From an uncultured Clostridia bacterium (GTDB lineage Bacteria > Bacillota > Clostridia > Peptostreptococcales > Anaerovoracaceae), in the NCBI GenBank assembly GCA_934233735.1, contig CAKQGQ010000008.1, positions 1-64,000 on the forward strand: a DNA stretch of 64,000 bases, written 5' to 3'. The notes below the pieces were generated by a model. The model was not told where the DNA came from. It saw only the letters and a list, made by a program, of their open reading frames with translations, and did not search any database. A program made the position numbers and the translations under genes. Shown here piece after piece: positions 50,947 to 60,288 of the stretch. Numbering within the stretch: the first letter of the stretch is position 1; each line of letters opens with the position of its first letter.

Positions 50947-52047
50947 ATGCGTGTGATAGTAACGGGCGGCGGCACAGGCGGACATATTTATCCGGCGCTT
51001 GCGATTGCGGACAAATTTAAAGAAATGGATGAAACGACGGAAATCCTTTATGTCGGAAATGAGGAAGGCATTGAAAAGGATGTCGTTCCGAAAACCGGAT
51101 ATCCCTTGGAATTAGTGGATGCGAGGTGGCTGGATAAATCGAATCTGTGGCAGCTGATTAAAACCGGAGCCAGGGTGACGAAAGGTATTCTGGAAGCAGG
51201 ACGCGTCATGCGGAAATTCAGACCGGATGTCGTAATCGGCACGGGCGGCTATGTGTGTTTTCCGGTTATTTTAGCGGGAAAACGCTTCGGCGCGAAGACT
51301 TTCCTGCACGAACAGAACGCCTTCCCGGGCCTTGCAAACCGCACTCTCGAAAAATATGTGAACAAGGTTTTTCTTGGATTTGCGGATGCAGCAAAATACT
51401 TTAAGGAACCGGAGAAGATGGTCGAAGCAGGCAATCCCGTGCGTAAAAGCTTTTTCTCACTGAGCAAGGAAAAGGCAAGAGAAAAGCTGGGATTCCCACA
51501 GGAAGACTTCATCGTATTTTCCTTTGGCGGCAGTCTCGGAGCAGAGAAGATAAACGAAGTCGCTTTTGACTTGATGGAAGCGGTGAACGGACATGAAAAA
51601 ATGCGGATGGTCTTCGGCACAGGCAAATGGTACTATGACAGCATTCTCGAAAAGGCGGAGACAAAGGGCATCACGCTGAAAGACAATATTCTGATTAAGG
51701 ATTACATTGACGATATGGAAAACTATTTGGCGGCAAGTGACCTCATCATAAGCCGTGCGGGCGCGCTTTCCGTGGCGGAAACGACCGTCTGCGGCAGAGC
51801 GTGCATTCTGATTCCGTCTCCGAACGTGACGGGAAATCACCAGTATTACAATGCAAAAGCGGTTGCTGACAGAGGCGGCGCAATTTTGCTGGAAGAAAAG
51901 GATTTGACCTCGGAACGTTTGATTGAAGAGGTTATGCATTTGAAAAATAATCCGGAAATTGCAGAGAAAATGGGGCGGGCGGCGAAAGCCTGCGCACCGA
52001 TGAAGGCTCTGGATATTATATACGACGAGGTTATGAGGACATTGTAA
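50947..52047 (+). CDS. murG: UDP-GlcNAc:lipid I transferase MurG
   Basis: A 366-residue GT28 glycosyltransferase making lipid II. N-terminal VTGGGTGGHIYPALAIADKF, GTGGYVCFPV, HEQNAFPGLANR, FSFGGSLGAEKINE and SRAGALSVAET are all present. AGGAG lies 6 bases before the ATG. Confidence 0.97.
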   Translation: MRVIVTGGGTGGHIYPALAIADKFKEMDETTEILYVGNEEGIEKDVVPKTGYPLELVDARWLDKSNLWQLIKTGARVTKGILEAGRVMRKFRPDVVIGTGGYVCFPVILAGKRFGAKTFLHEQNAFPGLANRTLEKYVNKVFLGFADAAKYFKEPEKMVEAGNPVRKSFFSLSKEKAREKLGFPQEDFIVFSFGGSLGAEKINEVAFDLMEAVNGHEKMRMVFGTGKWYYDSILEKAETKGITLKDNILIKDYIDDMENYLAASDLIISRAGALSVAETTVCGRACILIPSPNVTGNHQYYNAKAVADRGGAILLEEKDLTSERLIEEVMHLKNNPEIAEKMGRAAKACAPMKALDIIYDEVMRTL

Positions 52048-52058
52048 CCCAAACGACA

Positions 52059-52092
52059 CTTCCCACATACTATAAACAGTATAGTTGGGAGG
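52059..52092 (+). promoter_or_regulatory. Hairpin covering the murA ribosome-binding site
   Basis: CTTCCCA (52059-52065) pairs with TGGGAGG (52086-52092), and ACTATA (52069-52074) with TATAGT (52080-52085), leaving a 3-nt bulge and 5-nt loop. The right arm includes most of the ribosome site GGGAGGTG (52087-52094) of murA. A TATTTTTTT run follows, so it could also act as a terminator. Confidence 0.6.
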
Positions 52093-52101
52093 TGTATTTT
52101 T

Positions 52102-53394
52102 TTGGAAAGTTATCAGATAGACGGAGGCGTCCCCCTGCGAGGTGAATACAGGGTGAAGGGCGCAAAAAATGCAGCGCTTCCTATTTTGGCGGCAACGCTT
52201 TGCAAAGCAGGCGTATATGAGCTTTACGACTGCCCGAAAATCGGAGATGTTTTTGCGATGCTGGACATTTTGCACTCCCTTGGAGCACACACGCACTGGG
52301 AAGACGAGTGTCTGGTCGTCGACAGCCGGAATCTATCGGAATGTACGGTTTCTAAGGAAAAAATGCAGGAAATTCGTTCATCGGTGTTTTTGCTTGGAAG
52401 TCTGCTGACGCGCTGCGGAGAGGCAACGATACACAGACCGGGCGGCTGCAGAATTGGAAAACGCCCGATTGATATACATATAAACGGTCTGGAAGAACTG
52501 GGATTTCAGGTGTCCGACGAGGATGGGACAATTCGGTGCAGTGGAACCTGCTGCGGCGGCGAAATCACGCTTCCGTACCCGAGTGTAGGTGCGACTGAAA
52601 ATCTGATTATGGCTGCTCTCAGCGGAAAGAAGGACACCATTATCAAAAATTGTGCGACGGAACCGGAGATTGCGGACTTTGCGGAATTTTTAAAGACCTG
52701 CGGATTTCAGGTGCATGGGGCAGGAACCGATACGATTTTCATTCAGGGCGGCGCCTTTGCGCATCGTGCGGATGTAATGTATTTCATCATGGAGGATCGG
52801 ATTGAGGCAGCAACTTACATGATGGCAGTTTTGGGAACAGGCGGAAAAGCGGCTTTCCGCAATATCAGGCCCGAGCTGATGAAATCGGTATTTACAGTTC
52901 TTGAACGGATGGGAGCGCGGATTCGCGCATCCTGCGATGTGGTAGAAGTCAGCGCGCCGCGGAATTTGAGCGGAGCAGGCTTTGTGGTGACCGAGCCGTA
53001 CCCGGGCTTTCCTACGGACTGCCAGCCGCAGCTCCTGACGCTGGCTACGGCAGCGAAGGGACTGACGACGATTCGCGAGGAAATCTTTGAGAGCCGTTTT
53101 ACGCATAAAAAAGAACTGATTAAAATGGGCGCAAATATTGAAATCTGCGGAAAAAATGCTATAATAAAAGGGATAACCCCTTTGCGCGGAGCAGAGGTTG
53201 AGGCCTACGATCTGCGGGGCGGTGCTGCTTTGGCAATGGCGGCATTGATGGCACAGGGGAGAAGTGAAATAAAACAGATTGAGCATATATCCAGAGGGTA
53301 TGAGGATTTTGAGGAAGGCATTCGAAGCCTGGGTGGACTGATTGAAAGAAAAAAGTACGAAGAGAAGAAAAAAACATATGAACCCGTTTCTTAA
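52102..53394 (+). CDS. murA: UDP-GlcNAc enolpyruvyl transferase MurA
   Basis: A 430-residue enzyme for the first committed step of peptidoglycan precursor synthesis. The start has VKGAKNAALPILAATL (Lys-Asn pair), and RPGGCRIGKRPIDIHI near residue 115 carries the catalytic Cys that is the fosfomycin target. PGFPTDCQPQLLTLATAA near residue 300 is typical. Starts with TTG behind GGGAGGTG, which is covered by a hairpin. The last 50 bases overlap the next frame if it starts at 53342. Confidence 0.96.
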   Translation: MESYQIDGGVPLRGEYRVKGAKNAALPILAATLCKAGVYELYDCPKIGDVFAMLDILHSLGAHTHWEDECLVVDSRNLSECTVSKEKMQEIRSSVFLLGSLLTRCGEATIHRPGGCRIGKRPIDIHINGLEELGFQVSDEDGTIRCSGTCCGGEITLPYPSVGATENLIMAALSGKKDTIIKNCATEPEIADFAEFLKTCGFQVHGAGTDTIFIQGGAFAHRADVMYFIMEDRIEAATYMMAVLGTGGKAAFRNIRPELMKSVFTVLERMGARIRASCDVVEVSAPRNLSGAGFVVTEPYPGFPTDCQPQLLTLATAAKGLTTIREEIFESRFTHKKELIKMGANIEICGKNAIIKGITPLRGAEVEAYDLRGGAALAMAALMAQGRSEIKQIEHISRGYEDFEEGIRSLGGLIERKKYEEKKKTYEPVS

Positions 53395-54088
53395 GCTGGG
53401 TATTGGAATTGCAATTTTGGCGGCGGTTTTCCTCTTTTTGAATTCGCCGCTTTTTACCGTGGAGCAGTTTACGGTGGATGGAAACAGCTATTACCTCGAA
53501 GAAGAAATTCTGACTATGGGAAACTGTAAAACAGGAGGAAATATTTTTTGGGGGACGGACTGCGCGGACATTAAAGCAAGACTGGAAAAGGATGCGTATA
53601 TGTCTGATGTGAAAGTAAGGCGTGTGCTTCCGCATACTGTTGCAATTGAACTGGTCGAGCGAAGGCAGATCGGTGCAATTGTTTACGGCGAGCGATATGT
53701 TGTAATTGATTCTGCAGGCACGGTTCTGCGAAAAACAGAGGTTGACCCTAAGGTTACGGTGATGAGCGGCTTGACGATAAGCAAGCTTGAAGTGGGAAAG
53801 CCTGTGGAAGTGGAAGAAAAAGTGCGTTTTCGTCAGGCGCTGGAGCTTCTTCAGGCGGCGGAACGCGGCAATATGTATTTTAAGAAGCTTTCGATTTCCA
53901 AGAGCGGAATTGATGCATATGTGTTGGATAATCTGGTCTGCGCAGGTACACCGGAGCATATTACGCAGGCAGTAAAAGACGGAAAACTGCAGATTGTGGT
54001 CGAAGAACTTTTTGACAGGAAAATCGAAAGAGGAACTATCAAAATCAGTGGGGACAACAATGTCTCTTTCACCCCGAAAATTGACTGA
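53342..54088 (+). CDS. ftsQ: Cell-division protein FtsQ/DivIB
   Basis: A 248-residue bitopic protein. A basic cytoplasmic start (KEKSTKRRKKH), one membrane segment (residues 16-35), then the POTRA domain (FTVEQFTVDGNSYYLEEEIL) and FtsQ domain with a variable tail. The TTG at 53342 has GGTGG upstream and overlaps murA; the alternative ATG 53378 would remove the basic leader and start at MNPFLKLG. Family assignment rests on POTRA and position between murA and ftsZ. Confidence 0.88.
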   Translation: MKEKSTKRRKKHMNPFLKLGIGIAILAAVFLFLNSPLFTVEQFTVDGNSYYLEEEILTMGNCKTGGNIFWGTDCADIKARLEKDAYMSDVKVRRVLPHTVAIELVERRQIGAIVYGERYVVIDSAGTVLRKTEVDPKVTVMSGLTISKLEVGKPVEVEEKVRFRQALELLQAAERGNMYFKKLSISKSGIDAYVLDNLVCAGTPEHITQAVKDGKLQIVVEELFDRKIERGTIKISGDNNVSFTPKID

Positions 54089-54149
54089 TTTCAGCGAAAA
54101 AAACAGTTAAAAAATTAGGAAAAAGGGTGCAATGTCATTAAATATATGA

Positions 54150-54165
54150 TACAATAAAATATAAT
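54150..54165 (+). promoter_or_regulatory. Possible ftsZ promoter region
   Basis: Two -10-like hexamers, TACAAT (54150-54155) and TATAAT (54160-54165), lie 30-45 bp before ftsZ in an AT-rich 106-bp gap. Only weak -35 elements accompany them. Confidence 0.35.
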
Positions 54166-54194
54166 TGGGATTCTTTGAGGAGGTACAGACGATA

Positions 54195-55367
54195 ATGCTA
54201 CAGTTTGAGACAAATATGGAAAAAGCTGCAGTGATAAAAGTCATCGGAGTCGGCGGCGGCGGCTGTAACGCAGTCAACCGCATGGTGCAGGCAGAATTGA
54301 AGGGTGTGGACTTTATTGCTGTTAATACAGATAGACAAGCTTTGAACCGCTGTTTAGCGGAAACAAAGGTTCAGATAGGTGAAAAGCTGACTAGAGGGCT
54401 GGGCGCAGGCGCGAACCCTGAGGTTGGACAGAAGGCTGCAGAGGAAACGCTGGATGAAATTACGGCGCTTTTAGATGGAGCGGACATGGTATTCATTACG
54501 GCAGGCATGGGAGGCGGCACAGGTACAGGAGCTGCTCCAATTATTGCGAAGGCCGCGAAAGACATGGGAATACTTACGGTAGGAGTTGTAACCAAGCCAT
54601 TCACCTTCGAAGGCTCGAAGAGAAGAAAACAGGCAGAACTTGGCGTCAACTTCCTGAAAAAATATGTAGATTCGCTGGTAATTGTTCCAAATGACAAGCT
54701 CATTGACAACAGCCAGAAGAATACAACGATGGTGCAGGCATTTGAAATGGCTGACAATGTCCTGAAACAGGGTGTTCAGGGTATCTCCGACCTGATTTCC
54801 GATTTTGCACTGATCAATGTAGACTTTGCGGATGTGAAGTCGGTTATGACCGACCGCGGAATCGCGCACATGGGCGTAGGACGCGGAACCGGAGAAAACA
54901 GAGCGCAGGATGCGGTTAAGACAGCGATTGAGAGTCCGCTTCTGGAAACGACCATTCAGGGTGCGAAGGCAATTCTGCTCTATGTAGCAGGTGGATATGA
55001 CCTCGGAATGCTCGAAGTCAACGAAATTGCAAGCCTTGTGGAAGAACAGGCGGATCAGGACTGCATCTTGATTTTCGGCGCTGCGGTGAACGAAGAAATG
55101 CAGGACGAAGTTGCTATCACAGTTATTGCAACGGGATTCGACGAAGGGCTGGAGCTTCCGGGTAAGCATTCGGAACCGGTTGACGGCGAAAAGAAGGAAA
55201 GCGGCGAGAAAAGCATGGGACTGAACGGAGCCTCCGGCGGTGAGCGCAGGGATGTTTTCGGCAGTGTCGAAGGTATAGAGGGAAAAGAAGTTACACTTCA
55301 GGATATCCTCGAAAAAGAAGAAAAGGAAGAGGGAACTTCAAGGTTCGAAATTCCGAGTTTTCTTTAA
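54195..55367 (+). CDS. ftsZ: Cell-division GTPase FtsZ
   Basis: A 390-residue tubulin homologue forming the Z ring. VIGVGGGGCNAVNRM, the tubulin signature GGGTGTGAAP (residue 105 region), TKPFTFEGSKR and NVDFADVKSVM are present. A Glu/Ser/Gly-rich linker of about 55 residues ends in the conserved tail SRFEIPSFL that binds FtsA/SepF. ATG 54195 follows GAGGAGG. No ftsA precedes it. Confidence 0.97.
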   Translation: MLQFETNMEKAAVIKVIGVGGGGCNAVNRMVQAELKGVDFIAVNTDRQALNRCLAETKVQIGEKLTRGLGAGANPEVGQKAAEETLDEITALLDGADMVFITAGMGGGTGTGAAPIIAKAAKDMGILTVGVVTKPFTFEGSKRRKQAELGVNFLKKYVDSLVIVPNDKLIDNSQKNTTMVQAFEMADNVLKQGVQGISDLISDFALINVDFADVKSVMTDRGIAHMGVGRGTGENRAQDAVKTAIESPLLETTIQGAKAILLYVAGGYDLGMLEVNEIASLVEEQADQDCILIFGAAVNEEMQDEVAITVIATGFDEGLELPGKHSEPVDGEKKESGEKSMGLNGASGGERRDVFGSVEGIEGKEVTLQDILEKEEKEEGTSRFEIPSFL

Positions 55368-55376
55368 AAAGCAGAC

Positions 55377-55398
55377 AAGCCGGTGAAAACCGGCTTTT
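55377..55398 (+). terminator. Terminator of the division cluster after ftsZ
   Basis: Perfect 7-bp stem AAGCCGG/CCGGCTT with a 6-nt loop, ending in TTTTG, 10 bp past the ftsZ stop. Confidence 0.75.
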
Positions 55399-55431
55399 GT
55401 GAATTTTATTGTAAAAGGCGAAAGGCTGTTT

Positions 55432-56205
55432 ATGAGGGAAATTACATCGAAAGACAACAGAATATTTAAGCTCTGTGAACAGCTTGCGCTGAAAAAATAC
55501 CGGGACAGATTTTCAGAATACATCATCGAGGGTGAAAATCTGATTGCCGAGGCGCTGAAGACGGGAACGGAAATCGAAGCACTGATTTGCAGACGGGAAT
55601 ATCAAAAGATTCCCAAAGAACTTTCCGGCAAAGCTTTTGTCATGGATGAGAGACTGTTTGACAAGCTCGCGCAGACAGAAACGAGCCAGGGCGTTTTGGC
55701 AGTCGTGAAAAAGCCTGAAATTTCGAAAGAGATATTTCTCAACGAGCGAGGTACAAACTTCGTCGTTTTGGACAGGCTGCAGGACCCGGGAAACATCGGA
55801 ACGATTCTCAGGACGGCGGACGCGGCGGGCTACCGGCTGGCAATCGTCATGAAGGGAACGGCAGATGTTTTTTCACCGAAGACAGTAAGGGCGGCGACCG
55901 GTTCACTCTTTAGAATGCCGGTTGTTTTCATGGACTCCAATTCAGAGCTTGTGGAATTTTCCAGGGCAGCCGGCAAAAAACTGGTAGCGACCTGTTTTGA
56001 TACAGAATGTTACTATTTCGATGAGGATTTGACGAAGGACATCGCGCTCATAATCGGAAACGAGGGCAATGGGATTTCGGAAGAACTTATGGAAAGCTCA
56101 GATTTGAAAATAAAAATACCAATGCAGGGAAACATCGAATCGCTGAACGCCTCCGTGGCAGCGGGGATTCTGATGTATGAAGCAGTAAGAGGTAAGAAAG
56201 GTTAG
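55432..56205 (+). CDS. TrmH/SpoU-family RNA 2'-O-methyltransferase
   Basis: A 257-residue SPOUT enzyme. N-terminal substrate-binding domain (EYIIEGENLIAEALKTG) and C-terminal knot with LDRLQDPGNIGTILRTADAAG (motif 1), LIIGNEGNGISEEL (motif 2) and IPMQGNIESLNASVAAGILMYE (motif 3). Probably methylates ribose in 23S rRNA or tRNA; target unknown. ATG 55432 with AAAGG upstream was preferred to GTG 55399. Pairing with pheS downstream is common in Firmicutes. Confidence 0.9.
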   Translation: MREITSKDNRIFKLCEQLALKKYRDRFSEYIIEGENLIAEALKTGTEIEALICRREYQKIPKELSGKAFVMDERLFDKLAQTETSQGVLAVVKKPEISKEIFLNERGTNFVVLDRLQDPGNIGTILRTADAAGYRLAIVMKGTADVFSPKTVRAATGSLFRMPVVFMDSNSELVEFSRAAGKKLVATCFDTECYYFDEDLTKDIALIIGNEGNGISEELMESSDLKIKIPMQGNIESLNASVAAGILMYEAVRGKKG

Positions 56206-56209
56206 AAAT

Positions 56210-57265
56210 ATGCAAGATTTATTTTTAGAAAAGATGGAAGAGAGAAAAGCAAGACTCGAAAAGATCCTCGAAAGCTCCAGAGAAAGACTGAAAGCAATCG
56301 ATTCTGTTCAGGACGCTGAGGATGTAAGAATCAAAGTCCTCGGCAAGAAGGGCGAGCTGACGGAAATGCTGAAATCCATGGGAAAGATGGATCCGGAAGA
56401 AAGAAAAGAATTCGGTATGGCGGCAAACCAGGTTCGCAGTGAAATCGAAAAAATGCTTGAAGCCTCTTTTGAACAGTTGAAGAATAAGGCGAAGGAAGCC
56501 AAGTTTAAAATTGAAAAAATAGATGTAACCGAACCGGGCAAGGTTCCTCATTTGGGAACCAAGCACCCGATTACGATTACGATTGAAGAAATCTCCAGAG
56601 TATTCAAGTCCATGGGATTTTCCCTCTCCGAAGGTCCGGAAGTGGAAACCGTGTTCAATAACTTTGACGCTTTGAATGCAGGCCCGAATCATCCGGCAAG
56701 AGACTGGACGGATACTTTCTACATCAATGACGAGATTTTGCTCAGAACGCAGACTTCACCGGTACAGGTAAGAACGCTTCTGAATCAAAAACCTCCGATT
56801 CGCGTGTTCGCGCCGGGAAGATGCTTCCGCTGCGATACGCCGGACGCAACGCACTCCCCGATGTTCCATCAGGTAGAGGGACTTGTTGTTGACGAAGGAA
56901 TCACGATGGCAGACCTGAAAGGCGTGCTTGACAGCTTCGCGAAGCAGATGTTCGGCTCGGAAGTGAGAACGAAATTCAGACCTCACCACTTCCCGTTCAC
57001 CGAACCGTCGGCAGAAATGGACGTTTCCTGCTTCAAATGCGGCGGCAAAGGCTGCAGAGTATGCAAGGGAAGCGGCTGGATTGAAATTTTAGGATGCGGA
57101 ATGGTTCACCCGAATGTACTCAAGGTTGGCGGTGTGGATACGGAAAAATACACCGGCTTTGCATTCGGCATGGGCGTTGAGAGAATCGCTATGCTCAAGT
57201 ACGGCATAGACGATATCAGACTTCTCTATGAAAACGACATGAGATTCATTGAACAGTTCAAGTAA
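56210..57265 (+). CDS. pheS: Phenylalanyl-tRNA synthetase alpha subunit
   Basis: A 351-residue class II synthetase subunit. N-terminal coiled coil (to about residue 85), then motif 2 (FRCDTPDATHSPMFHQVEGLVVD) and motif 3 (GFAFGMGVERIAMLKYGIDDIR), and the FKCGGKGCRVCKGSGWIE insertion with four Cys that may bind zinc. Four bases after the methyltransferase. No T-box leader precedes the gene, so control must act further upstream. Confidence 0.96.
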   Translation: MQDLFLEKMEERKARLEKILESSRERLKAIDSVQDAEDVRIKVLGKKGELTEMLKSMGKMDPEERKEFGMAANQVRSEIEKMLEASFEQLKNKAKEAKFKIEKIDVTEPGKVPHLGTKHPITITIEEISRVFKSMGFSLSEGPEVETVFNNFDALNAGPNHPARDWTDTFYINDEILLRTQTSPVQVRTLLNQKPPIRVFAPGRCFRCDTPDATHSPMFHQVEGLVVDEGITMADLKGVLDSFAKQMFGSEVRTKFRPHHFPFTEPSAEMDVSCFKCGGKGCRVCKGSGWIEILGCGMVHPNVLKVGGVDTEKYTGFAFGMGVERIAMLKYGIDDIRLLYENDMRFIEQFK

Positions 57266-57304
57266 CAAAATTTCGATTTAGATGTGCCTGATAGGAGGAA
57301 AAAA

Positions 57305-59755
57305 ATGATTGTATCATTAGAATGGTTAAAAGATTATACAGAAGTTAATGTAAGCCCCGAAGAATTCTGCGACCGCATGATTATGTCCGGCTCCAACCTC
57401 GAAACGCTGGAAATGGCAGGAAAAATGTCCAGGGTCGTAGTGGGAAAGATTGTAAAGATTGAGAAACACCCGGATGCTGACAAGCTCGTTGTATGTCAGC
57501 TCGATATCGGAGAAGCAGAGCCTGTTCAGATTGTAACGGGAGCGCCGAATGTTTTTGAAGGTGCTTATGTTCCGGTAGCGCTTGACGGAAGCAGAATTCC
57601 GGGACCGATTCACGGACAGCCGAAGCAGGAAGGCGGCACGGAAATCACCAAAGGCAAGCTCAGAGGAGTGGAATCAAACGGTATGCTTTGTTCCTTCGGC
57701 GAACTTGGCTTCGAGGATAAGGTTGTACCGGTAAATCAGAGAGACGGAATCTGGATTCTTGAGAAAGAATATCCGTTGGGAACTGATTTTGCAGAGACGA
57801 TGGAGCTTAAGGATGCGATTATCGACTTTGAAATCACACCGAACAGACCGGACTGCCTTTCTATGATCGGTATGGCAAGAGAGGCTGCAGCGACATTCGG
57901 AACGAAGCTCGAATATCCGGAAACAAAGTGCGAGCATGAAGAAGGAAATGCCGCAGACTATATCAGCGTGGAGGTAAAATCCCCGCTTTGCAAGAGATAT
58001 GTTGCCAGAATCGTAAAGGATGTCAAGGTTGAGGATTCTCCTTGGTGGCTGCAGAGAAGACTGATTCATGCGGGAATGAGACCAATTAACAATATCGTTG
58101 ATATTACGAACTTCGTAATGCTCGAATACGGCCAGCCGATGCACGCTTTTGACATCGAAAGTCTCGAAGGACATAAGATTATCGTCGATACAGCAGCTGA
58201 AGGCGAAAAGTTCGTTACGCTTGACGGAAACGAAAGAACGCTTGATGACAGAATGCTGATGATTAACGACGCGAAGAAGCCGGTAGCGGTTGCAGGCGTG
58301 ATGGGCGGATTAAATTCCGAAATCACTGCAGACACGAAGACAATCGTAATCGAGTCCGCAAACTTTGATGCAAACAGCGTAAGAACGACTTCCAAGAGAC
58401 TCACGCTCAGAACAGAGGCTTCCGGAAGATATGAAAAGGGTATTGACCCGAACCTTTGCGAAGCGGCTGCAGACAGAGTATGCAGACTGATTGAACTCAT
58501 CGGCGCAGGAACGGTAGTGGGCGCAAGCGTGGATATTTATCCGGAAAAAGCAGAAGCAAAGACCGTTCACGCAAGAGTTTCCAGAATCAACCATGTTCTC
58601 GGAATTGAAATCTCCAGAGAGCAGATGGTCGGATACTTGGAAAGCCTGGAAATGAAAGTCGAAGGGGAAGGCGACGATATGTATGTAACAGCGCCGACCG
58701 TAAGACAGGATATAGAAATTGAAGAAGACATCGTGGAAGAGGTTGCAAGACTTTATGGCTACGATAATCTTCCGGTTACGATTCCGAAGGGAAACAACGA
58801 GGCAAGCCAGTCTTATGACAGAGACATTAAAGACCTTGCCAGAGATGTGCTTTGCGCGATGGGTGCAAACGAAATTCAGACTTATTCGTTCGTAAGCCCG
58901 AAGGGTGTGGATAATATCGGCATTGAAGAAGACTCATGGGAGAGAGCTTTTGTTCAGATTCTGAATCCGCTCGGCGAGGACACTTCGGTTATGCGTACGA
59001 TTCTCACGCCGCAGATGCTGGAGGTTATGGGAAGAAATTATTCCAGAAACCTCGAAGGCATGAGAGCGTACGAAATCGGCAACACTTTCATGGCAAATCA
59101 GCTCGGTCTGCCGTTTGAAAGCGACAACCTTTCCATCGGACTTTACGGAAAGGACGAGGACTTCTTCACTCTGAAGGGAATGATTGAAGAACTTCTTTAC
59201 AAGCTCGGAATCAGAGACCTCGAATTCGTAGCTGAAAGCGAATACGGCGTATATCACCCGGGCAGGTGCGCAAGAATTATCGCGCGTCACATGGCAGAGC
59301 TGGAAAACGGTCCTGCTGAGGAAGAAGTGGAAATCGGAATCATGGGTGAAGTTCACCCGGATGCAGCCGAAAAATACGGAATCGGCACGCGCGCTTATTG
59401 CGCGGAACTGTTCTTCGGAACTTTGGTAGAGCTTTCCGATACCGTAAAGCAGTACAAGCCGCTCCCGAAATATCCGGCAATGACCAGAGACATTGCGTTG
59501 GTTGTCGATGAAGCGATGACAGTCGGTGAAATCGAAAAGGTAATCTGGGGCGCAGGAGCAGAAATTTTAACTGCGATTAAGTTATTTGATATATACAGAG
59601 GAGTTCAGGTAGGTCCGGGCAAGAAGAGCGTGGCGTTCACACTGACATACAGACACGCAGACAGAACATTGACTGACGAAGATGTACAGGCAGCACACGC
59701 GAAGGTACTGGACGCTTTGAAAGAAAAGCTGAACATTAATCTGAGAGAAATGTAA
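57305..59755 (+). CDS. pheT: Phenylalanyl-tRNA synthetase beta subunit
   Basis: An 816-residue multi-domain subunit. MIVSLEWLKDYTEV start, EMAP/OB tRNA-binding domain (VVGKIVKIEKHPDADKLVVCQ), B3/B4 editing domain (NRPDCLSMIGMAREAAA, AFDIE), B5 domain and the C-terminal ferredoxin-like anticodon-binding domain (KYPAMTRDIALVVDE). ATG 57305 follows AGGAGG. Forms the alpha2-beta2 enzyme with PheS. Confidence 0.97.
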   Translation: MIVSLEWLKDYTEVNVSPEEFCDRMIMSGSNLETLEMAGKMSRVVVGKIVKIEKHPDADKLVVCQLDIGEAEPVQIVTGAPNVFEGAYVPVALDGSRIPGPIHGQPKQEGGTEITKGKLRGVESNGMLCSFGELGFEDKVVPVNQRDGIWILEKEYPLGTDFAETMELKDAIIDFEITPNRPDCLSMIGMAREAAATFGTKLEYPETKCEHEEGNAADYISVEVKSPLCKRYVARIVKDVKVEDSPWWLQRRLIHAGMRPINNIVDITNFVMLEYGQPMHAFDIESLEGHKIIVDTAAEGEKFVTLDGNERTLDDRMLMINDAKKPVAVAGVMGGLNSEITADTKTIVIESANFDANSVRTTSKRLTLRTEASGRYEKGIDPNLCEAAADRVCRLIELIGAGTVVGASVDIYPEKAEAKTVHARVSRINHVLGIEISREQMVGYLESLEMKVEGEGDDMYVTAPTVRQDIEIEEDIVEEVARLYGYDNLPVTIPKGNNEASQSYDRDIKDLARDVLCAMGANEIQTYSFVSPKGVDNIGIEEDSWERAFVQILNPLGEDTSVMRTILTPQMLEVMGRNYSRNLEGMRAYEIGNTFMANQLGLPFESDNLSIGLYGKDEDFFTLKGMIEELLYKLGIRDLEFVAESEYGVYHPGRCARIIARHMAELENGPAEEEVEIGIMGEVHPDAAEKYGIGTRAYCAELFFGTLVELSDTVKQYKPLPKYPAMTRDIALVVDEAMTVGEIEKVIWGAGAEILTAIKLFDIYRGVQVGPGKKSVAFTLTYRHADRTLTDEDVQAAHAKVLDALKEKLNINLREM

Positions 59756-59820
59756 TTTTTCTTAGAAAATGCGCGAAAAGCGCGTAAGAAGGCAGCAGAG
59801 CAGAAAGCGGGAGGAACAGG

Positions 59821-60288
59821 ATGGAAGACAGAAAAGTTGGAGTTCGGATTTACGGACAGGACTATACGATATCCGGAGAAAGAGACGAGCAGACGATTGT
59901 TGAGATTGCTGCTTATGTCGATGCGAAAATGCGGGAAATCGGAAGATTCTTTGCAGGCGGCGCGCAGGGCTCCCTTGCGGTTTTAGCGGCTGTCAATGTT
60001 GCGGATGAACTTTTCGAAGCGAAGGAAAAAATTGCGGAGCTTGAGGCTGCGAAAGCACAGATGGAAAAAGATTCGCAGCACTATATGCAGATGTGGGATG
60101 AAGCGAAAAAAAGCTTTATGCAGTACAAGGAAGAAGCAGCAAAATCCGCAGATGAACGAAAAGAAAGCGAAGAAAAGTACCGCAGGCTGGAAGCCAAATG
60201 CACGGAGTTCGAAAATTCCTATTTTGATTTGCAGATGGAGAATGTTCAGCTGAAAAATGAACTCGAAAAATTACAGAGGAATCCATGA
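59821..60288 (+). CDS. zapA: ZapA-like cell-division protein with extended coiled coil
   Basis: A 155-residue protein. Residues 1-65 match the ZapA head (VRIYGQDYTISGERDEQTIVEIAAYVDAKM) and ALNVADELFEAKEK-type helix; the rest is a long coiled coil (EEKYRRLEAKCTEFENSYFDLQMENVQLKNELEKL), making it nearly twice the usual ZapA length of about 85-100. It promotes FtsZ bundling. Its stop overlaps mutS2. Confidence 0.85.
   Translation: MEDRKVGVRIYGQDYTISGERDEQTIVEIAAYVDAKMREIGRFFAGGAQGSLAVLAAVNVADELFEAKEKIAELEAAKAQMEKDSQHYMQMWDEAKKSFMQYKEEAAKSADERKESEEKYRRLEAKCTEFENSYFDLQMENVQLKNELEKLQRNP

Noticed and set aside
55368..56209. T-box leader controlling pheST
   Set aside because: The gap before pheS is four bases and the region before the methyltransferase has no specifier or T-box sequence.
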